DNA of 54,622 nt from contig NZ_JAHZPC010000014.1 of NCBI RefSeq assembly GCF_019929185.1, positions 1 to 54,622 of the forward strand. Direction: 5' to 3'. Below are positions 36,093 to 43,919 of the stretch, piece after piece (within the stretch, counting starts at the first letter, position 1; each line of letters opens with the position of its first letter). This DNA is from Streptococcus parasanguinis. GTDB taxonomy: Bacteria; Bacillota; Bacilli; Lactobacillales; Streptococcaceae. A program made the translations under genes and the position numbers. Below the pieces are notes generated by a model. It was not told the DNA's origin and did not search any database. It was given only the letters and a program-made list of their open reading frames with translations.

Positions 36093-37454
36093 TTATGAAC
36101 GATTTTTTTTACGACTTTCCGTCTTAATGGATAATTTCACTTCAAAGATGGTCCCTTTTGGTTTATTATCTTTGACTTGAATGGTCCCTTTAAAGGCTTC
36201 TACGATCTGCTTAGCGAGGGATAACCCCAAGCCAAATCCACCTTTTTGACGGGTTCTGGCCTTGTCGACCCGGTAAAAACGATCAAAAATCCGTTTCTTA
36301 TCCTCATCTCGAATCCCTGGACCATTATCCAATACTCTCAAAAGAAGATTTTTATCCTTCAACTGGACTTCAAACTGGATCTCGCCATCTTCATCGGTAT
36401 ATTTCAAGGCATTGTCATAGAGAATGGTCATCAATTGCTTGAGGAGTGTCTTGTCAGAACAAATGACTTTGTCCACCTGATTATCTCCTCGGAAGAGTTT
36501 GTCATTTTCTTCCGCAATGATCTCAAAATTCGAGAAGGTCTGATCGAAAAAGCTTGGTTCGATATCTTCCATCTCTGGTTTCAAGCCGTCATCTCTTCGG
36601 GCAATGTTAAGAAGGTTGGTGGTCAAGAGCTTCATATTTCGAACTTCATCCAAGCTGGATGCAATATTCTCACTCGATTCCATAATGGTCGCTTCAGGCT
36701 TTCTAAAAAGCGTTTCGAGGCGATTTTGCAGAACTGCTAAAGGCGTCCGCAACTCATGGGAAGCATTTTCCACGAAAGCCTTTTGCTTTTGCATACTCTC
36801 AAGAAGGGGCTTGACGCTGAGACGTGCTAAGAAGAGGCTAGCGAATAAGGAGATTCCCCAGAAGCAGATCATGATGAGGGCGATTTGACTTTCGTGCTCT
36901 TCACTGGTCTGCTCTAGTTGACTGATATTGGTCATGACAACCGCATACTTGATGTCACTATCACTTTCATCATCAGATAAACTCAACTCTGCCATATAGG
37001 CCCGGTAACTTTCTTTTTTCCCATAGCTGTTTGTAATTTGGAGCTGGGAAACCTTGTTGAGGAGCTTTCGACCAAACGTCACCGTTTTGAAGTTTAAAAA
37101 CCCATTACCGGTTGTCAAGTTTTCATATTTTTTATTGAGCAAAACAACAGTGGTATTGGATGTGACATCTCCTTTAGGTTCTGATTTATCATGATCTGGG
37201 ATCATCATCTCATGATCATTATCATCTCCTTTGGTATTTGACTGTCGCTGGTCTCGATAAGCAATCGCTACAAGCGAGTAGGGATCCTGACTGAGAGTCT
37301 TGAGATTCTCATCGACCGTTGTATAGAGACTCGAGCGCATGACCTGGATGATTATCAAGGTCATGGCTGAGAATATCAAGGTGAAGAGACCAAAATATCG
37401 GATGAAGTAGGAAAAATCATCTTCCCCGACGGTTTTCTTAATCCTTGTTAACAT
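36093..37454 (-). CDS. ciaH: Sensor histidine kinase CiaH
   Basis: A 453-residue membrane kinase. Helices at about 20-40 and 190-211 flank an extracellular sensor with an acidic DDNDHEMM stretch near 77. The phospho-accepting histidine is His233 (ASHELRTP). The catalytic domain has the N box (YDNALKY), DNGPGI and GFGLGLSLA. It phosphorylates CiaR. CiaRH in pneumococcus affects competence, beta-lactam tolerance and small RNAs. It overlaps ciaR by 17 bases. Confidence 0.96.
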   Translation of the reverse strand: MLTRIKKTVGEDDFSYFIRYFGLFTLIFSAMTLIIIQVMRSSLYTTVDENLKTLSQDPYSLVAIAYRDQRQSNTKGDDNDHEMMIPDHDKSEPKGDVTSNTTVVLLNKKYENLTTGNGFLNFKTVTFGRKLLNKVSQLQITNSYGKKESYRAYMAELSLSDDESDSDIKYAVVMTNISQLEQTSEEHESQIALIMICFWGISLFASLFLARLSVKPLLESMQKQKAFVENASHELRTPLAVLQNRLETLFRKPEATIMESSENIASSLDEVRNMKLLTTNLLNIARRDDGLKPEMEDIEPSFFDQTFSNFEIIAEENDKLFRGDNQVDKVICSDKTLLKQLMTILYDNALKYTDEDGEIQFEVQLKDKNLLLRVLDNGPGIRDEDKKRIFDRFYRVDKARTRQKGGFGLGLSLAKQIVEAFKGTIQVKDNKPKGTIFEVKLSIKTESRKKNRS

Positions 37455-38118
37455 CTTTTAAGATATACCCCACACTGCGCAATGTTTGCAAGCTCTCAAC
37501 GAAATCAGTACCTTTTAATTTCTTACGAATTTTTGAAACATAGACCTCAACAACAGAGATGGTTGTGTCACTATCAAAGCCCCAAAGACGATCGAAGATC
37601 TGTGTCTTTGGAAGGATGACATTTTGGTTTTGAAGGAAGTAGACCAAGAGATCAAATTCCTTCCCAAGAAGTTCCACTTCTTTCCCATCCACATAAGTCG
37701 AATTGGTAGATAAATTGACCTTCAAATTGCCATAATTAAGGGTGTTTTCATTGACCTTTCCTGAGCGCTTCAAGAGGGCTTGAATCCGCATCTTGAGCTC
37801 TTCTAGGTAGAAAGGCTTGGTGAGGTAATCGTCTGCCCCCAGCTCAAAGCCGTGTCCTTTGTCATCCAGACTTTCTTTGGCTGTCATGATCAAAACAGGG
37901 GTTGTCACGCCTTTTTCACGCAATTCTTTCAAGACATGGAAACCGTCTTTTTCAGGAAGCATCAGGTCCAGCAAAATCAAATCATAGATCCCGCTTTCTG
38001 CTTCGTAAAGACCTTCTTCTCCGTCAAAGACCTGCATGACATCCGCAAAATCATCTAAAAAATCAAATACTGAATTTGACAAACCAAGGTCATCTTCGAC
38101 CAATAGAATTTTAATCAT
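37438..38118 (-). CDS. ciaR: Response regulator CiaR
   Basis: A 226-residue OmpR-type regulator. Receiver domain at 1-115 with phospho-acceptor Asp51 and the DDYLTKPFY Lys loop; winged-helix DNA-binding domain at about 128-224. I start at the ATG before [13 protein letters not shown], which matches the known protein start. A longer frame would add 25 unrelated residues. CiaR binds TTTAAG half-sites; a candidate array is upstream of the neighbouring gene at 38885-38922. Confidence 0.97.
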   Translation of the reverse strand: MIKILLVEDDLGLSNSVFDFLDDFADVMQVFDGEEGLYEAESGIYDLILLDLMLPEKDGFHVLKELREKGVTTPVLIMTAKESLDDKGHGFELGADDYLTKPFYLEELKMRIQALLKRSGKVNENTLNYGNLKVNLSTNSTYVDGKEVELLGKEFDLLVYFLQNQNVILPKTQIFDRLWGFDSDTTISVVEVYVSKIRKKLKGTDFVESLQTLRSVGYILKDVNKD

Positions 38119-38170
38119 TGTCGTATCCTCTTCTCTTTCGTGAGTGAGTCTTTCTAATCTATTCTTAACC

Positions 38171-38179
38171 ATTATAACA
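38171..38179 (-). promoter_or_regulatory. Extended -10 promoter of ciaR-ciaH-gloA
   Basis: Minus strand TGTTATAAT, about 52 bases before the ciaR start. No TTTAAG pair is visible next to it. Confidence 0.75.
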
Positions 38180-38253
38180 CGACTTCCCTTCATTTCCTAT
38201 AGTTTAGAACTTGGTTTTATGATCAAATTCAGCCTGCCTGAGGAAGGCTAATC

Positions 38254-38793
38254 CTATGAGTTTGTCGTGTTTTCTTTCTTACTTTGACTATCACTCGTCT
38301 TATTTTTATTTTTTGAATTCTTCTTATTGGACTTTTTAGAGGAACCCTGGTTCCCTTCTTGTCCTCCAGATTGGTTCATGCCATTATCTGGACCATTCCC
38401 TTGTGGGCCACCATTGCCTTCTTGTGGCATCTGACCAGGACCGCCACCTTGTGGACCGCCTTGTCCTTGACCACCACCTTGAGGACCACCGCCTTGAGGA
38501 CCGCCATCCTGTGGGCCACCATTTTGCTGGTTTTCTTGTGAAGGATGGCCAGTTTGACTATTTTGTTGCTGATTAGATCCTTGGTTCTGACCCGTTTGGA
38601 CCGGTTGAGAAAATTGTTGGTTATTGGAGGATTGAGAGGCGATGACACCGACACCAAAGCCACTTCCAGCACCAACCAACAATCCACCAACTGCTGCCAT
38701 GCTAATCCACCACTTAGGGCTTCGTTTGAGGACAACCATTTTTTCTTTGGATTCTTGCGTTTCGACTACTTGTTTTGTTTCTTTTTGATTCAT
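38254..38793 (-). CDS. Gly/Gln/Pro-rich membrane-anchored protein
   Basis: Not a family that I can name. A 179-residue protein with a charged N-terminus (1-27), one membrane helix at about 29-52 (Gly/Ala-rich), a Gln/Asn/Ser stretch (55-90), a run of GGPQ-type repeats (about 91-135), and a Lys/Asn/Ser-rich tail (about 148-179). With the N-terminus inside, the repeats and the basic tail face the wall. Such tails can bind wall polymers or nucleic acid. No sortase signal. It lies upstream of ciaR on the same strand and behind a repeated operator. Confidence 0.75.
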   Translation of the reverse strand: MNQKETKQVVETQESKEKMVVLKRSPKWWISMAAVGGLLVGAGSGFGVGVIASQSSNNQQFSQPVQTGQNQGSNQQQNSQTGHPSQENQQNGGPQDGGPQGGGPQGGGQGQGGPQGGGPGQMPQEGNGGPQGNGPDNGMNQSGGQEGNQGSSKKSNKKNSKNKNKTSDSQSKKENTTNS

Positions 38794-38815
38794 CTTTTTA
38801 CCTTTTATCTTTTTT

Positions 38816-38827
38816 ACAAGTACTTGT
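38816..38827. promoter_or_regulatory. 12-base perfect palindrome in a 5' leader
   Basis: ACAAGTACTTGT lies in the predicted untranslated leader of the Gly/Gln/Pro-rich gene, about 22 bases before its ATG. It may be an operator or an RNA hairpin; nothing decides between them. Confidence 0.4.
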
Positions 38828-38868
38828 CTTTTAAATTTTAAAGGGAGCTCGATCCTTTAAGTAAGGCG

Positions 38869-38922
38869 ATTATACTTTAGAAGTCTTAAACAGGCCTAAA
38901 TTTTTACTTAAAACAACCTAAA
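38869..38922 (-). promoter_or_regulatory. Promoter with four TTTARG half-sites
   Basis: The minus strand has TATAAT (38869-38874) and, exactly ten bases upstream, TTTAAG (38885-38890). Three more half-sites follow: TTTAGG (38895-38900), TTTAAG (38907-38912) and TTTAGG (38917-38922). They form two copies of a 22-base unit. TTTAAG ten bases before the -10 box is how I recall CiaR-activated promoters, although the classical spacing between half-sites is five, not four. CiaR is therefore the best candidate. Confidence 0.6.
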
Positions 38923-38935
38923 ACGACTGGGACTA

Positions 38936-38964
38936 TTGACAGGATGAAACCGATATTGTAGAAT
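38936..38964 (+). promoter_or_regulatory. Promoter of bioY
   Basis: TTGACA, 17-base spacer, TAGAAT. The ribosome site GAGGTT follows before the ATG. The half-site array of the divergent gene ends 13 bases upstream of this -35. Confidence 0.85.
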
Positions 38965-38997
38965 AGTTACCATAAAATAAAATAGAGGTTAACTGTT

Positions 38998-39531
38998 ATG
39001 AAGAAAATCTTTCCTTTAGTGCTCATCTCCATTGGAGTAGCTATGATCTCCGTCCTATCTCAATTTACCCTTCCATTTGGTCCAATTCCTTTAACCCTGC
39101 AAACACTCATGATCGGGATTATCGGGACCATCTATAAACCCAGTCATGCTTTTGTCACAGTCTTCCTCTACCTACTTCTTGGTTTCTTAGGTTTCCCAGT
39201 ATTTGCAGGTGGTGCTAGCGGTGCTTCGCATTTCCTTGGCCCTACTGCTGGTTTCCTCCTCTTCTTCCCATTCCGAGCATGGATCACGTCTCTATTTACA
39301 AATGCTAAATCCAGCGTGCTGACCATTTTCCTTGCAAATTTGTTCAGTAGTGCTCTCCTCTTTGTAGCTGGAGCTATCGGCTTTATGCTGGTCACGCATA
39401 CCGATATCCAAAAAGCATTTGCTTTGGTCGTTGCTCCCTTTATCCTTGCCGACCTCATTAAACTGATCATCATCACGATCACTAGCAAAGCAATTTTTGC
39501 CAGCCTCAAACACCACTGGTATTTCAAATAA
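38998..39531 (+). CDS. bioY: Biotin transporter substrate-binding protein BioY
   Basis: A 177-residue membrane protein with six helices, the S component of an ECF-type biotin importer. The family segments FGPIPLTLQTL and GASHFLGPTAGFLLFFP are clear. It would use the shared energy-coupling module (EcfA/A'/T), which is not in this window. It is a single-gene unit with a good promoter and terminator. Confidence 0.93.
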   Translation: MKKIFPLVLISIGVAMISVLSQFTLPFGPIPLTLQTLMIGIIGTIYKPSHAFVTVFLYLLLGFLGFPVFAGGASGASHFLGPTAGFLLFFPFRAWITSLFTNAKSSVLTIFLANLFSSALLFVAGAIGFMLVTHTDIQKAFALVVAPFILADLIKLIIITITSKAIFASLKHHWYFK

Positions 39532-39559
39532 GATACAAAGGGTACAAACATACTAAAAT

Positions 39560-39590
39560 AAGCAACATCTGAACACAGTTGTTGCTTTTT
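39560..39590 (+). terminator. Terminator of bioY
   Basis: AAGCAAC pairs with GTTGCTT around a 14-base loop, followed by TTT. Confidence 0.75.
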
Positions 39591-39672
39591 GTTGTAGGAA
39601 TATCTCTTCAATTGAACTACTTTTAAATGGATTACTGTTTCGTAGAAGAACCTTCTATCTACTCTCCTTCCT

Positions 39673-40395
39673 TTATTTTTCCTTATAAAGAACTCTCAAG
39701 ATCAGTAGCTGTGTTAGCAAAATCCAAATAATCAGAATAGTGAAGTCAAACAATGAGATGCAGTCATGGCCATAGACACTAGCTCGTAGGAGATTGACAG
39801 AAGGGACAAAAGGAAGAACATGGTAGAGATCGTTTATCCAATCTGGAAGACGACTTGCTGGGTACATGATTGGAGAAAACATCAAACCGATCATAAGAAT
39901 TAACTGAGACATCAACGTGACAATATTGGGAGAAAAAGTATACGCAATGGCAAATCCAAGACTGATCATTGTAAGACAGATTATAAATAGGATGAAAACA
40001 GCCAGAATAGATACATTTAAGCGGACAGAAAAACGAAAATAGCCCAGTATAACAGAAAGGAACACTCCAGGTAAAATAGCAATCATCCACATCCAAAGAT
40101 CTGCTAAGGAAATCAGAATTCGAGGTATTGGAAGAGCCCGTACATAGTCTACATGTCCTTCTGACTTCGCATTTGCTATAACAGGTGATGAGATAGTACA
40201 GCCAATAGAAATAATTCCTATCAGAACTGAACCAGAAGAGAGATAGTAGGCAGCTGTCGTATCAATTTTACCTATCACCAGTGGATAACCAAAAAGAAGT
40301 GAAATAGATAACAGAACCTGAGCTAGCGTAAAGAGTAGAAATAGATCTTTTTGACGAAGATAGTTCCAACGAAGTAAGTAAAAAAATTGAGTCAT
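39673..40395 (-). CDS. ABC-2 type permease
   Basis: A 240-residue membrane protein with six helices, of the ABC-2 permease class used for drugs, peptides and lipids. It lies one base after its ATPase. There is no sequence clue to the substrate. With the LytTR/GHKL two-component system on the other side of the shared promoter region, a peptide or bacteriocin export or immunity role is possible, but no precursor peptide is visible nearby. Confidence 0.82.
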   Translation of the reverse strand: MTQFFYLLRWNYLRQKDLFLLFTLAQVLLSISLLFGYPLVIGKIDTTAAYYLSSGSVLIGIISIGCTISSPVIANAKSEGHVDYVRALPIPRILISLADLWMWMIAILPGVFLSVILGYFRFSVRLNVSILAVFILFIICLTMISLGFAIAYTFSPNIVTLMSQLILMIGLMFSPIMYPASRLPDWINDLYHVLPFVPSVNLLRASVYGHDCISLFDFTILIIWILLTQLLILRVLYKEK

Positions 40396-40396
40396 A

Positions 40397-41311
40397 TCAG
40401 TTTGTCAACTCCTCTCTATAAAGATCTGAAATGGATATGTTTTTCTGAGTAAGTGACAGATTGAAAATATTCTTTCTATCCAATTCCTGTGTGATTTTTG
40501 GTAGCAGTCTCGTTAACTCCTTCTCTTCTATTTCAATCTGGCAGATCGAACCATTGATAATGGTGTAATCTTGAAATAGAGCTAAGCTATCTTTATTCCT
40601 AAACTCAAAAGATATTTGATACTGTTTTTGATAGGTTATTTGCTGAACTGGTCCTGATTTGATTAACTTCCCATGGTTAAATAAGGCATAGTTGTCAGCA
40701 TATTTTTCAACTTCTAAGAGATTATGCGTCACGATAATAATGGTATGACCTTTATGCGCTAGCTTCTGTAATAATTGCCATTGTTTTTCACGACGTATTG
40801 GATCAACATCGTTCGTCGGCTCATCAAGAAGAATGATGGTCGGAGATCCGATTAAAGCCATTGCAAAAGAGGTCAGACGCTTTAAACCACCTGAAAGGTC
40901 CTTTCCTTGTTTTGCCCGGTACTCCTTAATTTCCAACTCGGTTAAGAGCTGATCCATTTCTTTTTGCAAATCCAAGGTGTTTAACCCTCTCATTCTTCCA
41001 AGCATTTCTATGTTTTGTTCCACCGTCAATTTCTCAAGTGGCGCATACTGTTGAGACATATAGCTCATCATTGAGCGAGCTCGTTTACGATTTTGAACAA
41101 AAGAAATATCTCCATAGCAAACGTCTCCTTGATCAGGTTTGGTAAAACCAATCATTTGATTTAAGAGGGTGGACTTACCAGCGCCATTGTGTCCTAAAAA
41201 AGCTGTAATTTTAGCAGCTTCTATTTCTAAGGAAATATGATTATTAGCAAAATGTTGCTTATCGAATGATTTTGTCAAATCTCTAATAGTCAGTGTCGCA
41301 AATGTCTTCAT
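40397..41311 (-). CDS. ABC transporter ATP-binding protein
   Basis: Partner ATPase of the permease at 39673-40395. Walker A GHNGAGKST, Q-loop YMSQQYAP, signature DLSGGLKRL, Walker B IILLDEP and the switch His in VTHNLLEVE are all present. I start at the ATG before KTFATLTIRDLTKSF (304 residues), where the domain begins. The open frame runs 42 codons further up, but that part overlaps the predicted promoter. The ribosome site is weak, so the start is uncertain. Confidence 0.85.
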   Translation of the reverse strand: MKTFATLTIRDLTKSFDKQHFANNHISLEIEAAKITAFLGHNGAGKSTLLNQMIGFTKPDQGDVCYGDISFVQNRKRARSMMSYMSQQYAPLEKLTVEQNIEMLGRMRGLNTLDLQKEMDQLLTELEIKEYRAKQGKDLSGGLKRLTSFAMALIGSPTIILLDEPTNDVDPIRREKQWQLLQKLAHKGHTIIIVTHNLLEVEKYADNYALFNHGKLIKSGPVQQITYQKQYQISFEFRNKDSLALFQDYTIINGSICQIEIEEKELTRLLPKITQELDRKNIFNLSLTQKNISISDLYREELTN

Positions 41312-41366
41312 CTCATCACTCAAGACTGAGAAGATTTTCCCAGCTTCCTTCATTTTTGATAAGATT

Positions 41367-41394
41367 ATTGTATAATAAACATATGACTTTCCAA
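41367..41394 (-). promoter_or_regulatory. Promoter of the ABC exporter genes
   Basis: Minus strand TTGGAA, 16-base spacer, TACAAT. The direct repeats at 41402-41431 end eight bases upstream of this -35, a good place for an activator. Confidence 0.6.
41371..41376 (+). promoter_or_regulatory. Candidate -10 box of the two-component genes
   Basis: TATAAT on the plus strand, overlapping the minus-strand promoter. It gives a leader of about 80 bases that includes the direct repeats. A second candidate, TGTCATAAT (41422-41430), lies within the repeat itself. Confidence 0.5.
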
Positions 41395-41401
41395 GGTTTA
41401 C

Positions 41402-41431
41402 GTCATGATTTACCATTTTAGTGTCATAATT
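41402..41431 (+). promoter_or_regulatory. 21-bp-period direct repeat, likely LytTR site
   Basis: GTCATGATT (41402-41410) and GTCATAATT (41423-41431) are separated by 12 bases, and both are followed by two bases and CCA. Nine-base repeats with a 12-base gap are the usual site of LytTR regulators such as AgrA and ComE. The site lies between the ABC genes and the LytTR gene, so it probably controls one or both. The bases fit the general LytTR consensus only loosely. Confidence 0.65.
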
Positions 41432-41459
41432 AGCCAACTCAATTTGATAAGGGGGACTT

Positions 41460-42170
41460 ATGTTAAACGTCGTTATTTGTGATGACTCAACTAGAGATGC
41501 TAGTCAGTTAGAACAGTATTTACTTTCTTACGACAAGGTTCCTGTAGAAACAAAACTATATACCAATCCACAAAAAATGCTAGAACAATTAACAAGGGAT
41601 ACTCATTGTGTTTTTTTGGATATTGATATGCCAAAAATTACTGGAATTGACCTTGCTCGTGAAATTCGGCAGTTCAATCCTTTTATCCCCATTATTTTTG
41701 TGACTAGCTATCGTGATTATATGGAACAAGTTTTTGAAGTACAGACTTTTGATTACTTAGTAAAACCAATTGAACCTCAAAGGCTAAATAAGGTAGTAGA
41801 TAGAATTTTACGTTATTTAGATTTAGGACAAACCATCTTTAACTTCTCATTTGGAAAACAAAGTTACTCTATTCCTTTAAGTGACATTACCTATTTTGAG
41901 AAAGATAAGCGTTCCGTTTTTATTTACACACTAGCAGATACCTATAAGTCCTTACTGAAAACCCAAGACATTCTAGATAAACTACCTGATTATTTTATTC
42001 AAATACATGCTTCTTATATTGTAAATCCTAAATATATCAAAGATTTTGATACGAAAACAGTGACTATTTTGCTAAATGGAACCGAGGAGCATTCACTTCC
42101 AATTAGTCGTAAGTTCCAGTCTTCTTTTAAAGAAAAATACTATAACTACCTAAGTGAAAGGAATTTCTAA
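41460..42170 (+). CDS. LytTR-family response regulator
   Basis: A 236-residue regulator of the AgrA/ComE class. The receiver domain (1-120) has phospho-acceptor Asp54 in FLDIDMP and the conserved Lys in YLVKPIEP. The LytTR DNA-binding domain is at about 135-233, with FIQIHASYIVNPKYI and the LPISRKF strand. The ribosome site is GGGGGA. Its stop codon overlaps the kinase start by one base. Confidence 0.93.
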   Translation: MLNVVICDDSTRDASQLEQYLLSYDKVPVETKLYTNPQKMLEQLTRDTHCVFLDIDMPKITGIDLAREIRQFNPFIPIIFVTSYRDYMEQVFEVQTFDYLVKPIEPQRLNKVVDRILRYLDLGQTIFNFSFGKQSYSIPLSDITYFEKDKRSVFIYTLADTYKSLLKTQDILDKLPDYFIQIHASYIVNPKYIKDFDTKTVTILLNGTEEHSLPISRKFQSSFKEKYYNYLSERNF

Positions 42171-43447
42171 TGCTAATAGGATTGCGGATCATTAGTATCT
42201 TGTTCGACTTATTTCTGGCAAGTGTTTTATTTTTTAGGCCAATATCCAAAAGTAAACAATCAAAAGAGACACTTTTAGTCCTTTGTTGTTGCTTTCTTTT
42301 TCATGTGGCTCTTGTGTTTATTTTTTTAGAAAGTCGCGTTTTTTTAGTGAGCAATCTCCTCCTTAGTATTGTAGAATCCTCTCTTGTAGGACTCTATTTT
42401 GGCTACTCCTTTCGTGATTCTTCCTTTTGGATATTCATACAGACAAGCCTGACATTATTAGCAGGAGCTGTCCTCAATCAAACTATCCAACTTTTTCTTC
42501 CACTGTCAAAAGTATCGAAAAATTTAGGACTGATTAGTGGTTACCTTGCCATTAGTTTTCTTTTTTCAACCGTCATAACACTTGTTCTTCGACAGTTATT
42601 TCGAACACATCAAAAGTTAGGCATGGCAACATCTAAAAGAAATTGGCTGTATCTATTTATCGTGCCGATTTTATCGATTATTTTTGCCTTTACTGTATCA
42701 GCTATTCAAGGGCAAGTATTTGGACCAGATTATCTTTCTGTCATTTCACTCTTGTCTCTTATTGTATTGTCGTTTTCCTCGCTTTATTTTACCCTACATC
42801 TTTCTCAACAACAGCACGCTTATTATCAAAATAAATTAGATAAAGAACAGCTTCAATTCCAATTAAGAGAAACACAACAGTCTCAAGAGGAATACCAACG
42901 ATTGCAAAGTCTTCGGCATGACTTAAAAAATAAACATTTAACTCTGTTGGCACTTCTAGAAGAAAATCCAGATGAGGCTAGAGAGTATCTTCACTCGTTA
43001 ACCGATAGTATTTCAGGAAAACAAACCTTTTACTCCAAAAATCCAACAATTAATTTTTTACTGAATCAAAAACTGCACGATGTGGAAGATGAAATTGAAT
43101 TGGAAATTGACTGCTTTGTCCCTCAAGAATTATCTATTCAGCCTGATATTCTAGCTGTTATTTTAGGAAATTGTTTAGATAATAGTATTTCAGCCTGTCT
43201 TCGATTAACTGATAAATCGGAGAGAACATTGGCTCTAAATATACGTTATTTTCAACAAAACCTATTTATTTCGATCAACAATACCTTTAATGAACAAGAA
43301 CAAGAGACTCGTAAAACACGTCAAAGAGATGGTTGGGGCTTACGAAACGTTGATGCTCTAGTACAAGAATACCAAGGAACTATCAAGCGATTCAAAGAAA
43401 ATGGCCGCTATCGAACGGAGATTCTCTTACCAAGTCCAATAAACTAA
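42170..43447 (+). CDS. GHKL sensor histidine kinase, AgrC/ComD-like
   Basis: A 425-residue kinase with six or seven membrane helices (1-210), a coiled helix (about 212-248), phospho-accepting His250 (LRHDLKNKH), and a GHKL ATPase domain with the N box NCLDNSISAC near 336 and GWGLRNV near 398. This is the peptide-sensing HPK10 type. No pheromone gene with a double-glycine leader is visible in the neighbourhood, so the signal may come from the ABC system, the host or another strain. Confidence 0.9.
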   Translation: MLIGLRIISILFDLFLASVLFFRPISKSKQSKETLLVLCCCFLFHVALVFIFLESRVFLVSNLLLSIVESSLVGLYFGYSFRDSSFWIFIQTSLTLLAGAVLNQTIQLFLPLSKVSKNLGLISGYLAISFLFSTVITLVLRQLFRTHQKLGMATSKRNWLYLFIVPILSIIFAFTVSAIQGQVFGPDYLSVISLLSLIVLSFSSLYFTLHLSQQQHAYYQNKLDKEQLQFQLRETQQSQEEYQRLQSLRHDLKNKHLTLLALLEENPDEAREYLHSLTDSISGKQTFYSKNPTINFLLNQKLHDVEDEIELEIDCFVPQELSIQPDILAVILGNCLDNSISACLRLTDKSERTLALNIRYFQQNLFISINNTFNEQEQETRKTRQRDGWGLRNVDALVQEYQGTIKRFKENGRYRTEILLPSPIN

Positions 43448-43860
43448 TGATCCTTCTCCTTCAAGGCCTTATTCAGGTAATTTATAAAAAAGAGGCTAGG
43501 CAAAATCTGTCCAGACTTTGATGTTTGATAGAAGTAACAGTGAGACGCAGTGGTTGATTGCTTAAACCGCTACTTTGAGGTGGAGGATAGAACTTGTGAA
43601 GCAAGTTCCCCAAGTCTTTGTTCGCTTATTTAGCTCCAATGATAAGGAGAACAATATTTCCTTGATCTGCATCCTCCAACACTCTCCCAGACTGTTGGAA
43701 CTATACGCAGGTGGAAAAATTGAAAAGGTGTGGGGAAGCTTTTTTCAACCTTTTTTATTTTGCGGACTTTTTTCCCACTCCATTAGGATATTGATAAACT
43801 ATTTTCGCGGTCATCCTTTATCGAAATCTTCAGCATCTTCCTTATTTCAAAAAAGAAAAA
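43448..43860. other. Gene-free stretch with repeat module and hairpins
   Basis: A gap of about 410 bases after the kinase gene. It contains the second copy of the repeat module (43491-43645), a hairpin CCAACA...TGTTGG (about 43674-43700), and a hairpin TTGAAAA...TTTTCAA (about 43719-43749) followed by CCTTTTTTATTTT that can end transcription from the left. A 110-codon open frame (43575-43907) crosses these elements; I do not believe that it is a gene. Confidence 0.7.
43491..43645 (+). repeat. Second repeat module, copy with insertion
   Basis: Shares ordered blocks with the minus strand of 9940-10042: AGGCT.GGCA, TGTCCAG, CTTTGATGT.TGATAGAA, GACGCAGTG.TTGATTG, then TCTTTGTTCGC and AGCTCCAA. 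Here about 50 extra bases (containing GAACTTGTGAAGCAAGTTC, itself a hairpin) are inserted between the TTGATTG and CTTTGTTCG blocks. Confidence 0.8.
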
Positions 43861-43863
43861 TAA

Positions 43864-43917
43864 AAAGACTCTTAGAGAAGTTTGCAGATCTGCAGAGCCT
43901 TCTCTAGGAGCTTTTTT
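43864..43917. terminator. Bidirectional terminator before pepN
   Basis: CTCTTAGAGAAG pairs with CTTCTCTAGGAG (one G-U) and an inner GCAGATCTGC palindrome sits in the loop. T runs leave on both strands, so it can end pepN transcripts and those from the left. Confidence 0.9.
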
Positions 43918-43919
43918 CT

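Noticed and set aside
38210..38245. AGCCT/AGGCT hairpin as terminator between the Gly/Gln/Pro-rich gene and ciaR
   Set aside because: The stem is only five pairs and no T run follows; read-through into ciaR is possible.
38376..38735. A 119-codon frame overlapping the Gly/Gln/Pro-rich gene
   Set aside because: It is a shadow created by the repetitive GGPQ codons; the main frame has the start site and membrane helix.
39168..39611. A long minus-strand frame over bioY
   Set aside because: It is antisense to the conserved bioY gene and has no ribosome site or recognisable product.
43575..43907. A 110-codon open frame after the GHKL kinase, as a possible pheromone or immunity gene
   Set aside because: It crosses the repeat module, two hairpins and a terminator, has no good ribosome site and no family-like sequence.
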